From assembly GCA_903825315.1 (NCBI GenBank), contig CAIKAD010000001.1, positions 124,001 through 188,000 on the forward strand: 64,000 bases of DNA, given 5' to 3'. The notes under the pieces were generated by a model, which saw only the letters and a list, made by a program, of their open reading frames with translations, was not told where the DNA came from and ran no database searches. This document shows, piece after piece, positions 9,601 to 18,944 of this stretch. Both the position numbers and the translations under genes were made by a program. Within the stretch, counting starts at the first letter, position 1; each line of letters opens with the position of its first letter. The DNA is from an uncultured Candidatus Peregrinibacteria bacterium (GTDB lineage: Bacteria; Patescibacteriota; Gracilibacteria; Peribacterales; Peribacteraceae).

Positions 9601-12600
9601 TCCTCACGATCGAGGCGGACATTACGGATGCCAACAACCAGGTAGTGAGCAACCGCGAGTCCGTGTACGTCCACAAGGCAAACGCGTACGTGGGCATCCG
9701 CACGGATGACTACGTAGTGCAGCCGGGCGCACAAGCCTCCGTGCAACTGGTTACGGTGAAGCCCGACGGCACCGCCCTTTCCAGTCAGAATGTGAAGCTT
9801 TCGGTCTACTCCCGCACATGGAACACCATCAAGAAGAAGGGCGTGGACGGCGAGTACTACGAGGAGAACGAGCCCAAGGACACCTTCGTCAAGCAGTACA
9901 CAGCGACCACCGCGGAGGACGGCAAGGGCAGGGCATCCGTCACCATACCGAGCGGCGGCGAGTACCGCATCGTGGCGGAAGTGAGCGACGGACAGGGGCG
10001 CGTGGCCAAGGCAGGTGCGAGCGTGTACGGCTGGTCCAGCAGTTACGTCAACTGGCCGCGTTCCAACAACGACCGTATGGATGTGATTGCGGACAAGCCG
10101 GAGTACAAGGTGGGGGACACGGCAAAAATTCTCGTCAAATCCCCGTACCAGGGGAAGGGCGTCAAAGCGCTCGTTACCGTGGAGCGGGAGGGGATCATCA
10201 GCAAACAGGTGGTGGACATCACAAGCAATGCGCAGTCGTTCTCCATCCCGATCACGGAACACTTTGTGCCCAACGCGTACATTTCCGTGGTAGTGCTCAA
10301 ACCGCGTGTCGGTGAGACGTTCAATGAGAACGGGCTGGATACGGGGTCGCCTGCATTTAAAGTCGGTTATGCCAAGCTCCTTGTGGATATCGCGAGCAAA
10401 AAGTTAGATGTGGCGATTGCCACGGACAAGACGCAGTACGGTCCCGGAGAAAAAGTGACCGTAACCCTCACGACCAAGGACGCCTCAGGCAAGCCCGTGC
10501 CGGCGGAACTCTCGCTCGGTGTGGTGGATATGAGCGTGCTCGCGCTGAGCAGCTTTGAGACGCCGGACCTGGCGCGGCTCTTCTACGCGGAGCGGGGGCT
10601 GGGCGTATACACCTCGCAGATGCTCAGTATGCTCCTCGAGCGGTTTAAGCCGGGGTCCAAGGGAGGCGGTGGCGGGAATCCCGAAACCCGCGCGCGCGGG
10701 AACTTCCTCGATACCGCGTACTGGAATCCTGGGATTGTCACAGACAAGAACGGCCGCGCTACCGTCAGTTTTTCGCTGCCGGACAACCTTACCACGTGGC
10801 AGCTTCTGGCGGTGGGATCCACCAAGCAGCATACGTTCGGTTCCTTTGCCGCCACCACGCTCGAAACCAAGAAGGTCATTGTGCGTCCGGTGCGCCCGCG
10901 TTTTGCGGTGCAGGGCGACAGTGTGACCATCGGCGCCATCGTCCATAACTTCCTGCCGGACACCAAAACATTCACGGTCACGCTGGCCGGCTCTGGATTT
11001 ACGGCAGCGAAGCTGTCCCAGAAGGTGGAAGTGAAGGCCGGAGCGCAGGCAAAGCTCAACTTTCCGGTCACGATCCGCATGGGCAATCAGGTTGTTCTGC
11101 GTCTCACGGCACAAACCGATGGTGCGTTGGATGAGGTTGTGGAATCGTTCCCCGCCTACGCGTACACCGCGCCCCAGTCCGTCGCCACGACCGGTGTCAC
11201 AGACAAAGTGGCGCTGGAGAAAGTGATCGTCCCGTCTCTCAAAGATGCGCCGGATGGCACGCTGTCCGTTGCTGTATCACCGTCACTTGCCGCATACCTT
11301 CCCAAGGCTCTCAACTACCTCGTCCAAGATCCCTACGGTTGTGCGGAGCAGACGATGTCGAGCTTCCTTCCGAGTGTCGTCCTTGCGCGCTTGCAGGCGC
11401 AGGGCGCAGTCACCCTAAGCAAGGCAGAACTGGATGACGTGGTCACCACGGGCCTCCAGCGCATCTACACGTTCCAGCGGAGTGACGGGGGCTTTGGCTA
11501 CTTCGACAGCAGCGACCGGAGCTATCCGCCGCTAACGGCATACATCCTCGAGGGCCTCGCCATTACGAAGCAGAGCGGCTACGCCGTGGACCAGGGCGTG
11601 ATGGATCGCGCGGCAAAGTACCTGGATGGCGTCCTCCGGATGCAGGACCAGAAGAATCCGATGGACCTTACGGAGCGGGCGGGCATCCTGCTGGCGCTGT
11701 CGGAAGCGGGACGCGGGGATGTGAGTTTGCTCAACAACCTTGCGGAGAAGCGGACGCTGCTGCCCATCTTCGCACGCTCGCAACTTGCTCTCGCCTATGC
11801 CAAAACGGCACCCAAGTCCGGCAAGGCGTCGGAGATCACCAAGGAGCTCATCAATTTTGCGCGCGTCGACAGCCGTGGAACGCACTTTGAGGAGGATGAT
11901 GATGCGCAGTGGGGTTCCTTTATGAACACGACGCAGCGCACTACGGCGCTTGTACTGCGTGCGCTCCTGCAGACGGATGCAGATAATGCGTTGCTGCCCA
12001 ACGTCACCCGTTACCTGCTTGCGGTCCGCAGCGACGGGCACTGGGACACCACGCAATCCACCGTTGCCGCGCTCTTCGCACTCTCCGATTATCTTGACCA
12101 CACCGGCGAGCTCAATGCTTCCTACAACGCGGGTGTCTTTATCAACGGCATGCGCGGGCTCGATTGGGACGTGGCCAAAGGACAGGTGCGCGACCGCAAG
12201 GAAGTGGTGATAGCGCTGGACCAGCTCAACCGCAGCAAAGAAAATGAAGTCAAAGTGGGCCTGGAGGGTACGGGCCGCCTCTACTATGACCTGCTCCTAC
12301 ATTACCAGTACGCGGGCGAGACCATTGAGCCGGCGGAGGAGGGGATCAGCGTTACGCGGAATATCAGGCCCTTCAACGGCAAGGGCGATGCATCCAGGCC
12401 GAAACTTGGCGAGACGTACGTGGTCACTCTCACCATCACGGTCCCGCAGGAGCGGCACTTTGTGGCTGTGGAAAGCCCGGTGCCTGCAGGGATGGAAATC
12501 GTGGACCTTGCGCTGGAAACTTCGCAGAAGAATCTCCTCTCGCAGGCCCTGAACCGAAGCGAAGCGCCTGGTTCAGGGCAGGCGGATGACAGTGCGGGCG

Positions 12601-12845
12601 ACCGCTGGTGGTGGGATCCTGCGTACTGGGCAAGCGGACTGTGGCGCTTCTCGCACCATGAAGTGCGCGACGACCAGTACTTCCTCTTCGCGGAGTCACT
12701 GCCTGCTGGGGTTTATCAGTACCAATACGTTGTCCGTGCAACTACGCCCGGTACGTTCCATCAGCGGCCGACGCGGGCGTATGAGATGTATTTCCCGGAG
12801 ACGTTTGGACAGACGGAAGGGAGGCTCGTTACCATCGGAGAATGA
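6678..12845 (+). CDS. Bacterial alpha-2-macroglobulin family protein (thioester type)
   Basis: Starting at the ATG at 6678 the protein has 2055 residues and a signal anchor (about 14-36); the frame opens earlier at 6570 but those 36 codons look like leader sequence. N-terminal Ig-like (Big_5-type) repeats are followed by macroglobulin domains and a C-terminal alpha-toroid region. The reactive thioester motif is intact: Cys1555-Ala-Glu-Gln1558 in PYGCAEQTM. Bacterial A2Ms trap attacking proteases and act with PBP1C as a repair and defence pair; the gene for PBP1C follows directly, the same neighbour order as yfhM-pbpC in Escherichia coli. A Gly-rich patch (about 1330) may be the bait region. 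Very sure of family. Confidence 0.95.
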   Translation: MARTSSAGFLFQRYRWPLFAGALAVLVLCAAAFLFWGNRHGPDVRFAQRQKVSTNSALYMSFPEPMDHKSVQESLSMVEKVEGTYDWKDEVLVFTPSAPLKAAATYTFVLASTAKTAEGLPLGRNLEFVFTVAGPPVVAAQIPLPDAVRVSSGSRITIIFDRPMIPLMQVQGDVTKDTIRDWPVTIVPDTPGRWRWISTVAREFIPAKPLQEGTTYTVTVPKGITSVIGDATAQDFRWSFETLRPELLSTDPQSGSIASGPTTLITLTFNRRMDLQSAKDLIALYRVPQTPAPVPSVNQKKGTETVPFKGQGISPSLPTSKPPSGDKLTLTDIRYGTIRDEKAQKNLPVFEQLVLVPAEPLAFNTAYTVYGAPGVRGTMGSLGTQSGFLLNFQTVGDLKAVKGEYLKDELSISIQFNNPMDGDTLDKGIAISPKVTPPEGNAALWTVTDWNGAMQVRAYPQLQPSTTYTVTVGTSAKDKYGQSLKEPFVFSFTTPSETPRVFINSRGGSEFGIFEQGKPPVYYLNAMNVSRLNLEFARLTLPDFLSIRSQAQASYDFVPNLAGKEMYRTWNLTPTAKKDQWGVTEFDMAKQVGSSRSGPESPSGPRTAGSGGTSLRPGIYALFLRAPEYVNAWNNTPGVSRQYFAITNLAVTLKYSGSRALVWVTNMQTGDAVKSARVVVHSLDGREVRSGTTDAQGFFETELPSQELISGSNTWEPEFWVTAETADDFAFVSNSWNEGIRPYNFDFIQDFRYASAPTYKLDSYIYTERPVYRAGDTVHFKGILRQRDWEGTYSIPSDKKVLVTMNDANGNEVYKKTLDISPFGSFTGDFPTDAKAVLGEYGIMVALVPDADVMGGAYGRFSLLAYRKPEYKVTVTPEATDYFDRQTVKATITGEYYFGAPMSNAKVAWRATTTDYYFNKYTDGWYAFSTEDTWCWWECQRNTAMLTEGEGTLDAAGRLDISIPVNLEDKALSQVLTIEADITDANNQVVSNRESVYVHKANAYVGIRTDDYVVQPGAQASVQLVTVKPDGTALSSQNVKLSVYSRTWNTIKKKGVDGEYYEENEPKDTFVKQYTATTAEDGKGRASVTIPSGGEYRIVAEVSDGQGRVAKAGASVYGWSSSYVNWPRSNNDRMDVIADKPEYKVGDTAKILVKSPYQGKGVKALVTVEREGIISKQVVDITSNAQSFSIPITEHFVPNAYISVVVLKPRVGETFNENGLDTGSPAFKVGYAKLLVDIASKKLDVAIATDKTQYGPGEKVTVTLTTKDASGKPVPAELSLGVVDMSVLALSSFETPDLARLFYAERGLGVYTSQMLSMLLERFKPGSKGGGGGNPETRARGNFLDTAYWNPGIVTDKNGRATVSFSLPDNLTTWQLLAVGSTKQHTFGSFAATTLETKKVIVRPVRPRFAVQGDSVTIGAIVHNFLPDTKTFTVTLAGSGFTAAKLSQKVEVKAGAQAKLNFPVTIRMGNQVVLRLTAQTDGALDEVVESFPAYAYTAPQSVATTGVTDKVALEKVIVPSLKDAPDGTLSVAVSPSLAAYLPKALNYLVQDPYGCAEQTMSSFLPSVVLARLQAQGAVTLSKAELDDVVTTGLQRIYTFQRSDGGFGYFDSSDRSYPPLTAYILEGLAITKQSGYAVDQGVMDRAAKYLDGVLRMQDQKNPMDLTERAGILLALSEAGRGDVSLLNNLAEKRTLLPIFARSQLALAYAKTAPKSGKASEITKELINFARVDSRGTHFEEDDDAQWGSFMNTTQRTTALVLRALLQTDADNALLPNVTRYLLAVRSDGHWDTTQSTVAALFALSDYLDHTGELNASYNAGVFINGMRGLDWDVAKGQVRDRKEVVIALDQLNRSKENEVKVGLEGTGRLYYDLLLHYQYAGETIEPAEEGISVTRNIRPFNGKGDASRPKLGETYVVTLTITVPQERHFVAVESPVPAGMEIVDLALETSQKNLLSQALNRSEAPGSGQADDSAGDRWWWDPAYWASGLWRFSHHEVRDDQYFLFAESLPAGVYQYQYVVRATTPGTFHQRPTRAYEMYFPETFGQTEGRLVTIGE

Positions 12846-12886
12846 AGGGACGCTGGATGTCAGTCGTGGGTCGGATTGGTCGGAAG

Positions 12887-12983
12887 GAATCCGAAGAATC
12901 CGAAGAATCCGAAGAAACCGAAGGTACGTTGCCCTCAGTTTCCTTCCCTCGGATTCCTCGGTTGCGTCGGTTTCTTCGGTTTC
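12887..12983. repeat. Second inverted pair of 9-nt tandem arrays (GAAWCCGAR family)
   Basis: Four 9-mers (GAATCCGAA three times, then GAAACCGAA; 12887-12922) face four inverse-complement 9-mers (CTCGGATTC, CTCGGTTGC, GTCGGTTTC, TTCGGTTTC; 12948-12983). The unit is the same as at 2244-2354, 10.6 kb away. It occupies the gap between the A2M gene and pbpC and happens to be open in the pbpC frame. Confidence 0.75.
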
Positions 12984-12994
12984 CTCATTCGATC

Positions 12995-15331
12995 ATGTAC
13001 GGTTTGGTGCTTTGTGTAATCGTCATAGCGATGGGAACTGTCTTGTGGCCTCTCCCATCGTCCCTCACGCACCCTCAGCCACTCCACTCCGTGCACATTC
13101 TCGACCGCAACGGGCAGTTGCTCTACGAAGCGCGCGGGGAAGAAAGCGGATCGTTCCAGTTCGTACGGCTCGCGGACATTCCCTCATCCCTCACATCCGC
13201 GTTCATTGCGATGGAGGACAGGGACTTTTACCTGCATGGCGGCGTGGATGTGTTGGCCATTGTTCGTGCAGCCTGGCAGAACCTTACCGCGGGCCGCGTT
13301 GTCTCGGGCGGGAGCACGCTTACGCAACAGCTCGTTCGCAACCGTCTGCATCCGCCACGACGGACGTTCCTTTATAAGATCCGCGAAGCGGTCCTCGCGT
13401 GGAAGCTGGATCAGTGGCTCTCCAAAGACCAGATTCTGGAGGCCTACCTCAACACCGTTCCCTTTGGGCACCAGGCGTACGGCGTCGCCGCGGCGACGCG
13501 CATCTATTTTGATAAGGCGCCGGCAGAACTTTCGCTGGCCGAGAGCGCACTCCTCGCTGGGCTCGTTCAGTCTCCCAGTGTTCTCGATCCCTACCGCAAT
13601 CCCAAAGGGGCGAAGGAACGGCAACAACGGGTACTGGATGCCATGCGCGAGACGGGAAAGATCACCAGTGCGTCGTACAAAGAGGCAGTGGTCGAACCGC
13701 TCCACTATGCCAAGGGATCCATTCCCATCCATGCGCCGCACTTCGTTCTCTGGCTGCAGAGTGAACGTCCGGAGGCATTCGACAGTGCTGCGGTTCGGAC
13801 GACGCTCGACCTTCCGCTCCAGCAGGAAGTGGAAGCCATCGTCCAGCGCAAACTGGAGGATCTCCAAGACCGCAATGTGACCTCGGCAGCGGTCGTGGTG
13901 CTGGACGCGCATACCGGTGACATACGCGCTATGGTGGGGTCTGCCGATTACTTTGACGAAACCCATGACGGCGCGGTCAACGTAGCCCTCGCGCCCCGCC
14001 AGCCAGGCTCCGCGCTCAAGCCGTTCACGTACGCGCTGGCCTTATCCCGTGGCGATACGGCAGCTACCACGGTTCCTGATATCGAGACGCAGTTCTTTAC
14101 GCAGGACGGCAATCCTTACGTGCCGCGCAACTATGACTACGGCTATCACGGCCTCGTGCGGTACCGCGAGGCGCTCGCCAACTCCTACAACATCGCCGCG
14201 GTGCGCGTGCTGGAGAAAGTGGGCGTGTCTTCTCTCATCGATTTCCTCCGTTCGGCGGGGATTTCCACCCTTACGGAAAGGCCGGAATATTACGGTCTTG
14301 CCCTCACGCTGGGCGATGCGGAAGTTCCTCTCCTGGAACTCACCTCCGCGTACGGCATGTTTGCGCGCGGCGGTGTAACGCTTCTGCCGCGGGTTCTTGT
14401 TACGGATCCCGTGCAACCGGGCACGCGCCTGCTCGATTCCAAGGTTGCCTGGCTCATCACAGACATCCTAAGTGACGACACGGCGCGTCTTCCGGAATTC
14501 GGCGAAAACACGCCGCTCGCGTTCAACTTTCCCGTGGCGGTCAAAACGGGGACGACCCGCAATTCCCGGGACAACTGGACGGTGGGGTACACGCCGGATG
14601 TGGTTGTGGGCGTATGGGTGGGCAATGCGAATAACTCTCCCATGCGCGAAACGTCGGGGGTCACGGGAGCAGGGCCGATCTTCCACGACGTGATGCTCGC
14701 ATCTGTGAATACAAATTTAGTACAAGAATTTATGCAGCCACAAGGGATAATTCAAAAAAAGATCTGTATGTTATCCGGCAAGATTCCGCGCGAGGATTGC
14801 CCCCATACTATGGAGGAATGGTTCATTGCGGGGACAGAACCGACGGAACAGGATGATGTGTACCGCCGCATCCGGATAGACCGCCGGAACGGTTTGCTGG
14901 CGTCAGATGCATGCAGTCCCGCAGACGTCGAATCCCGTCTCTTTACAGTATTCCCTGCAGAGCTCACCACGTGGGCGCGCGAAAACGGTTACGCGCAACC
15001 GCCCACGGAACTTTCCCCGTTCTGTGGCCAGAGTGGAGCGGCAGCTTCCGTCCGATCTTCCGGCGCTCCCTGGCTCAGTATTCTCAAGCCGCAACAGAAT
15101 GACAGCTTTAAGCTGGATCCGCTCGTGCCCGACGCTGACGAACGCGTGATCTTCCAGGCACAGGCGGATCCCACGATTCGGACGATAGACTGGTACGTGG
15201 ACGGGAAGAATGTAGGCCAGGGGAAGGCGCCGGCATTTCGGTTGGAGTGGCAGCCACAGGTTGGTCATTTTCTCGTCGAAGCACGGGCTAGAGAGATCAG
15301 TGAAAAAAGAAGGATTGAGGTGGTGGAATGA
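12995..15331 (+). CDS. pbpC: Penicillin-binding protein 1C (glycosyltransferase/transpeptidase)
   Basis: A bifunctional peptidoglycan synthase anchored in the membrane. From the ATG at 12995 it has 778 residues: transmembrane anchor (about 2-22), GT51 glycosyltransferase with the catalytic Glu near 74 (AMEDRDFYLHGGVD) and GGSTLTQQLVRN, then a transpeptidase with SxxK Ser339/Lys342 (PGSALKPF), SYN and KTGT (Lys517). The C-terminal domain (about 690-778) looks like the BiPBP_C domain of PBP1C. The frame is open back to 12842, but that stretch is only the 9-nt inverted array (Glu/Ser repeats) and is unlikely to be translated. The A2M gene lies immediately upstream, as expected for the PBP1C-A2M pair. 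Confidence 0.94.
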   Translation: MYGLVLCVIVIAMGTVLWPLPSSLTHPQPLHSVHILDRNGQLLYEARGEESGSFQFVRLADIPSSLTSAFIAMEDRDFYLHGGVDVLAIVRAAWQNLTAGRVVSGGSTLTQQLVRNRLHPPRRTFLYKIREAVLAWKLDQWLSKDQILEAYLNTVPFGHQAYGVAAATRIYFDKAPAELSLAESALLAGLVQSPSVLDPYRNPKGAKERQQRVLDAMRETGKITSASYKEAVVEPLHYAKGSIPIHAPHFVLWLQSERPEAFDSAAVRTTLDLPLQQEVEAIVQRKLEDLQDRNVTSAAVVVLDAHTGDIRAMVGSADYFDETHDGAVNVALAPRQPGSALKPFTYALALSRGDTAATTVPDIETQFFTQDGNPYVPRNYDYGYHGLVRYREALANSYNIAAVRVLEKVGVSSLIDFLRSAGISTLTERPEYYGLALTLGDAEVPLLELTSAYGMFARGGVTLLPRVLVTDPVQPGTRLLDSKVAWLITDILSDDTARLPEFGENTPLAFNFPVAVKTGTTRNSRDNWTVGYTPDVVVGVWVGNANNSPMRETSGVTGAGPIFHDVMLASVNTNLVQEFMQPQGIIQKKICMLSGKIPREDCPHTMEEWFIAGTEPTEQDDVYRRIRIDRRNGLLASDACSPADVESRLFTVFPAELTTWARENGYAQPPTELSPFCGQSGAAASVRSSGAPWLSILKPQQNDSFKLDPLVPDADERVIFQAQADPTIRTIDWYVDGKNVGQGKAPAFRLEWQPQVGHFLVEARAREISEKRRIEVVE

Positions 15332-15426
15332 GCAATGCCTCCCAAAGCTGCGGCGGACGCCCCTCCGCCTGGTGCATGGCTAAAGGTGTCGCGAGGAACG
15401 AAAGAAGGCAGAAACCTTTATGCATT

Positions 15427-15435
15427 TAGTATATC
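15427..15435 (+). promoter_or_regulatory. Probable -10 region of the cation ATPase gene
   Basis: TTTAGTATATCC overlaps two -10-like hexamers, TAGTAT (15427-15432) and TATATC (15430-15435), 9-12 nt before the ATG at 15445. The same AGTATATCC string lies in the promoter region before 2435. No clear -35 box. Confidence 0.45.
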
Positions 15436-15444
15436 CTTTCTTCC

Positions 15445-18141
15445 ATGCCCAACACTCCCCCTTCAACGCCCTCTGCTTCCTGGCACATCCTCCCTGCCGA
15501 TGAGGTAGTGAAGCTGTTCATGACGCACGCCAAGGAGGGGCTCAGGAAATCCGAAGCGGAACGACGGCTGCGGCAGTACGGTCCCAACAGGCTGCGCGAA
15601 AAGTCGCGAGCGCCCGCATGGATGCTGTTTCTCGCGCAGTTTAAGGACGTGCTCATGGTCATCCTGCTCGTGGCGGCAGCCATATCCGCCGGTCTGGGGC
15701 ACGAGGTGGAGGCCGCGACTATCGGCGTGATTGTGCTTTTTTCCACAATCCTCGGGTTCGTGCAGGAGTACCGCGCGGGCCGCGCGATTGAAGCGCTGCG
15801 TTCCCTCGCTGCGCCCACGGCCACCGTGCTCCGTGACGGCGAAGAGACAGAAATCCCGGCTGCAGATGTGGTACCCGGCGACATCATCCTTCTGGCCGCA
15901 GGCGACCGCGTTGCCGCCGACGGGCGCGTAGTGGAATCGGTGAGCATGCATGCCGACGAGGCGGTGCTCACGGGGGAGTCGCTGCCGGTGGGGAAGATTA
16001 CCGTTGCCCTCCAGCAGGAAGCGTTGCCCGTGGGCGACCGGCGCAACATGGTCTTTGCGGGGACAGCCGTGACGTACGGGCGCGGTGCGGCCGTGGTCAC
16101 GGGCACCGGTATGCAGACGCAGTTTGGGGAGATTGCGGGGATGCTCGAGGGCGTGGAGGAAGAAGAGACGCCGCTCCAGCTCCAGCTCAAGAAGGTTGGC
16201 CACATACTCGCCATTGCGGCGTTTGCCATTGTGATCGCCATCAGCATTCTGGGATTATTCCGCGGCCAGCCGCTTCTGGAAGTGTTCATCTTCGGCATTG
16301 CGCTCGCGGTAGCCGTGGTCCCCGAGGCGCTGCCGGCGGTGGTCACGATTTCGCTCGCCATCGGCGTGCAGCGCATGGTCAAGCGCCACGCGCTCGTGCG
16401 ACGGCTTCCGGCAGTGGAGACACTCGGTTCCACTACCGTGATTTGTTCGGATAAGACGGGGACGCTCACCAAGGATCAGATGACCGTCCGTCGTATTGTG
16501 GCGGGCGATATCCTCTACGGCGTCACAGGCGAAGGGTACGCTCCCGTCGGCATTTTTACGTGTGAAGGGAAAGAGCTGGAGCCTTCTTCCGTTCTTAAGG
16601 AACTGCTGCGGGCGGCCGCGCTCTCCTCGGACGCGCACCTCGTGCACGAGGAGGGGGACGGCTGGATGATCAAGGGTGACCCCACAGAAGGAGCGCTGGT
16701 GGTGGCGGCGGAGAAGGGTGGGATGCGGAAGGGCGCTCTGGAAGAGGAAGCCCCCCGCATTGCCGAGATTCCCTTTACGTCCGAAACCAAACGCATGACC
16801 ACGTTGCATCGGACCCCGGAGGGGGCGCTTGCGTATGCCAAGGGCGCGCCGGAGGTGATCCTTCCCGCCTGCGCGTTTGTGCGTACTTCCGCGGGCGATG
16901 TTCCACTCGACGACGCCAGGCGCCAGGCGCTCCTCCACCATGCCCAGCAGATGGCGCAGGACGCACTGCGAGTGCTTGCCGTTGCGGAGAAGCGGACGGA
17001 TTCCGTGGAACAGGCGACCGACGGCCTTACCCTCCTCGGTCTTCTGGGCATGATCGACCCTCCGCGGCCGGAAGCCCGGGACGCTGTGGCCCGCTGTCGC
17101 CAGGCGGGGATTCGCCCGGTAATGATTACGGGGGACCATCCCCTCACCGCCACGGCCATCGCGTGGGAGCTGGGCATCCTCACGGACGGCGAGACGCGCA
17201 CCGGTGCCGAGCTGGATGACATGGAGGAGGGTGATCTCCTCCGCCACGCTGACCGCATTGATGTGTACGCGCGCGTCTCTCCCGCGCATAAGCTCCAGAT
17301 TGTCTCCGCACTGCAGGAGCGCGGCAATGTGGTGGCCATGACGGGCGACGGCGCCAACGATGCGCCCGCGCTCAAGAAGGCGGACATCGGCATCGCCATG
17401 GGCATAACGGGGACGGACGTGGCGCGCGAAGCCGCGGCTATGACGCTTCTCGATGATAACTTCGCTTCCATCGTGGCTGCGGTGGAGGAAGGCCGGGGCA
17501 TCTTTGGCAACATCAAGAAGTATTTGATGTACCTGCTCTCTTCCAACATCGGGGAGATTGCGCTCATGGGCGGCGCCAGCCTCCTTGGCATGCCGCTGCC
17601 GCTCTCCGCGGTGCAGATTCTCTACGTCAACCTTGCCACGGACGGGTTGCCTGCGCTCGCCCTCGCGTTCGATCCCCCCGAACGCGATTTGATGAAGCGT
17701 CCTCCCCGGGATCCGCGCGCTGGTATCTTTTCGCGGCCCGTTGTGCTCCTCATGATCGTGGGCGGCCTCTGGTCCATGCTCGTCAACCTGTCACTCTTCT
17801 CCTGGGCGCTCTCCTCCGGACGCAGCCTCTCCGAGGCCATGAGCATGGCATTCGTTTCGCTCGTGCTTATCCAGTTCTTTAAAGCGTATAACTTCCGCTC
17901 GGACCATCTCTCCATCATCCGCGGTATGTTCCGGAACCCGTGGCTCAACGCGTCCATCGCGTGGGAGCTGCTCCTTCTCTTCGTCGTCCTCTACGTGCCG
18001 TTCTTTGAGCAGGTCTTCGGTACGTTCGCACTCACCGGCATCGACTGGCTCATTATCGGCGTGGGGGCGTTTACCGTTGTGCCGGTTCTGGAATTGATGA
18101 AGATGCTCGTGCGGCACGGGGTGTTAGGGGAGCTGCGATGA
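15445..18141 (+). CDS. P-type cation-transporting ATPase (calcium-type, P2)
   Basis: An 898-residue P-type ATPase pumping cations across the membrane, closest in layout to bacterial PacL/PMA1-like P2 ATPases (Ca2+ or Na+ export). The parts appear in order: N-terminal cation_ATPase_N segment (LRKSEAERRLRQYGPN), TGES actuator loop, PEALPAVVTISLAIG in M4, phosphorylation site Asp336 in CSDKTGTLTKDQ, KGAPE nucleotide-binding loop, MITGDHPLTA, TGDGANDAPALKKADIGIAMG hinge, and four to six C-terminal helices. PEALP in M4 suits calcium-type pumps, but the ion cannot be assigned with certainty. Length is standard. It converges with otsB. Confidence 0.93.
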   Translation: MPNTPPSTPSASWHILPADEVVKLFMTHAKEGLRKSEAERRLRQYGPNRLREKSRAPAWMLFLAQFKDVLMVILLVAAAISAGLGHEVEAATIGVIVLFSTILGFVQEYRAGRAIEALRSLAAPTATVLRDGEETEIPAADVVPGDIILLAAGDRVAADGRVVESVSMHADEAVLTGESLPVGKITVALQQEALPVGDRRNMVFAGTAVTYGRGAAVVTGTGMQTQFGEIAGMLEGVEEEETPLQLQLKKVGHILAIAAFAIVIAISILGLFRGQPLLEVFIFGIALAVAVVPEALPAVVTISLAIGVQRMVKRHALVRRLPAVETLGSTTVICSDKTGTLTKDQMTVRRIVAGDILYGVTGEGYAPVGIFTCEGKELEPSSVLKELLRAAALSSDAHLVHEEGDGWMIKGDPTEGALVVAAEKGGMRKGALEEEAPRIAEIPFTSETKRMTTLHRTPEGALAYAKGAPEVILPACAFVRTSAGDVPLDDARRQALLHHAQQMAQDALRVLAVAEKRTDSVEQATDGLTLLGLLGMIDPPRPEARDAVARCRQAGIRPVMITGDHPLTATAIAWELGILTDGETRTGAELDDMEEGDLLRHADRIDVYARVSPAHKLQIVSALQERGNVVAMTGDGANDAPALKKADIGIAMGITGTDVAREAAAMTLLDDNFASIVAAVEEGRGIFGNIKKYLMYLLSSNIGEIALMGGASLLGMPLPLSAVQILYVNLATDGLPALALAFDPPERDLMKRPPRDPRAGIFSRPVVLLMIVGGLWSMLVNLSLFSWALSSGRSLSEAMSMAFVSLVLIQFFKAYNFRSDHLSIIRGMFRNPWLNASIAWELLLLFVVLYVPFFEQVFGTFALTGIDWLIIGVGAFTVVPVLELMKMLVRHGVLGELR

Positions 18142-18206
18142 GCGTTACGCCAGGATTTGGTCTTTTTTCGGTATAATTGACAATACGAAAATAATTTTCA
18201 ATACCA

Positions 18207-18944
18207 TCAACTGTTTGGCATCTCCCTCAGTGTCTTGAGCAGCTCCTCAATTTTCTCCTGCTCCTCCAGCACATACGTTGCCTGTGACGGTCTTTGTCCG
18301 ACATGAATCGTCAGGATGCGCGGATCCTTAAGAGCGAACACGTCCTCGTCCGTTTCGTCATCACCGATGTACAGTGCGCGGGAGCAGCCCGTCTCCCGCA
18401 ACAGCCGCATCAGAGTGTCCGCTTTGGACGGAGTCCCCTGAGGGATGATGTTGATGCAATGAATGCCGGGGAGGATGCGGATGGGCGGAAGCGTGGCAAG
18501 AGCCTGGTCGACCGCAGTGTAGAGTTCGTCGAGGATGTCTTTGGTGCGGCTGTGGACCGAGAGGGTGATCGCCTTGTCCTCGATCCACGCGTCGCCGTGG
18601 AGAAGGGGAGTGAGGTACGCCTTCCAGGCGCGGGCGACGGCGGTTTCGTCGGGCTCGTCCTCATCCCTGTCGGACCATTCCGCCCCGTGGTTTCCGATCA
18701 CGAAAGAAAGCGGTTTAGGGAAGTAGCGGAGGATATCGGTACGCGCGCGGCCCGAAACAATGGCGACGGGCGTCCGTTCGTTCAATTGTTCAAGTATCTG
18801 ACGCACGTTCGGCAGCAATTGCACTTTTTCCGGATGCGGTTGGAGCGGCGCGAGCGTCCCGTCAAAATCGAACGCAAGGAGCGGCCGCTTTTCCATAAGT
18901 GACCGCAGGGCAGATAGTCCGTCGTTGGATAGGATGGGAATCAT
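18207..18944 (-). CDS. otsB: Trehalose-6-phosphate phosphatase OtsB
   Basis: OtsB dephosphorylates trehalose-6-phosphate to trehalose, the second step of the OtsA-OtsB route. The start at 18944 gives 245 residues, normal for a HAD-type trehalose-phosphatase: DFDGTLAPL (nucleophile Asp26 and Asp28), VSGR, GNHGAEW and the late GDDETDEDVFAL motif. The start codon overlaps the otsA stop as ATGA, so the two genes are probably translationally coupled. The frame is open for another 68 codons upstream, but that part is only the shadow of otsA. The product (trehalose) is an osmoprotectant or envelope sugar. Confidence 0.94.
   Translation of the reverse strand: MIPILSNDGLSALRSLMEKRPLLAFDFDGTLAPLQPHPEKVQLLPNVRQILEQLNERTPVAIVSGRARTDILRYFPKPLSFVIGNHGAEWSDRDEDEPDETAVARAWKAYLTPLLHGDAWIEDKAITLSVHSRTKDILDELYTAVDQALATLPPIRILPGIHCINIIPQGTPSKADTLMRLLRETGCSRALYIGDDETDEDVFALKDPRILTIHVGQRPSQATYVLEEQEKIEELLKTLREMPNS

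Noticed and set aside
9138-10262. 374-codon minus-strand ORF
   Set aside because: Shadow of the alpha-2-macroglobulin gene, with no recognisable domain.
18166-18185. Plus-strand promoter (TATAAT near TTGACA) between the ATPase and otsB genes
   Set aside because: The -10 and -35 elements are in the wrong order and no plus-strand gene follows; it would only be antisense to otsB.
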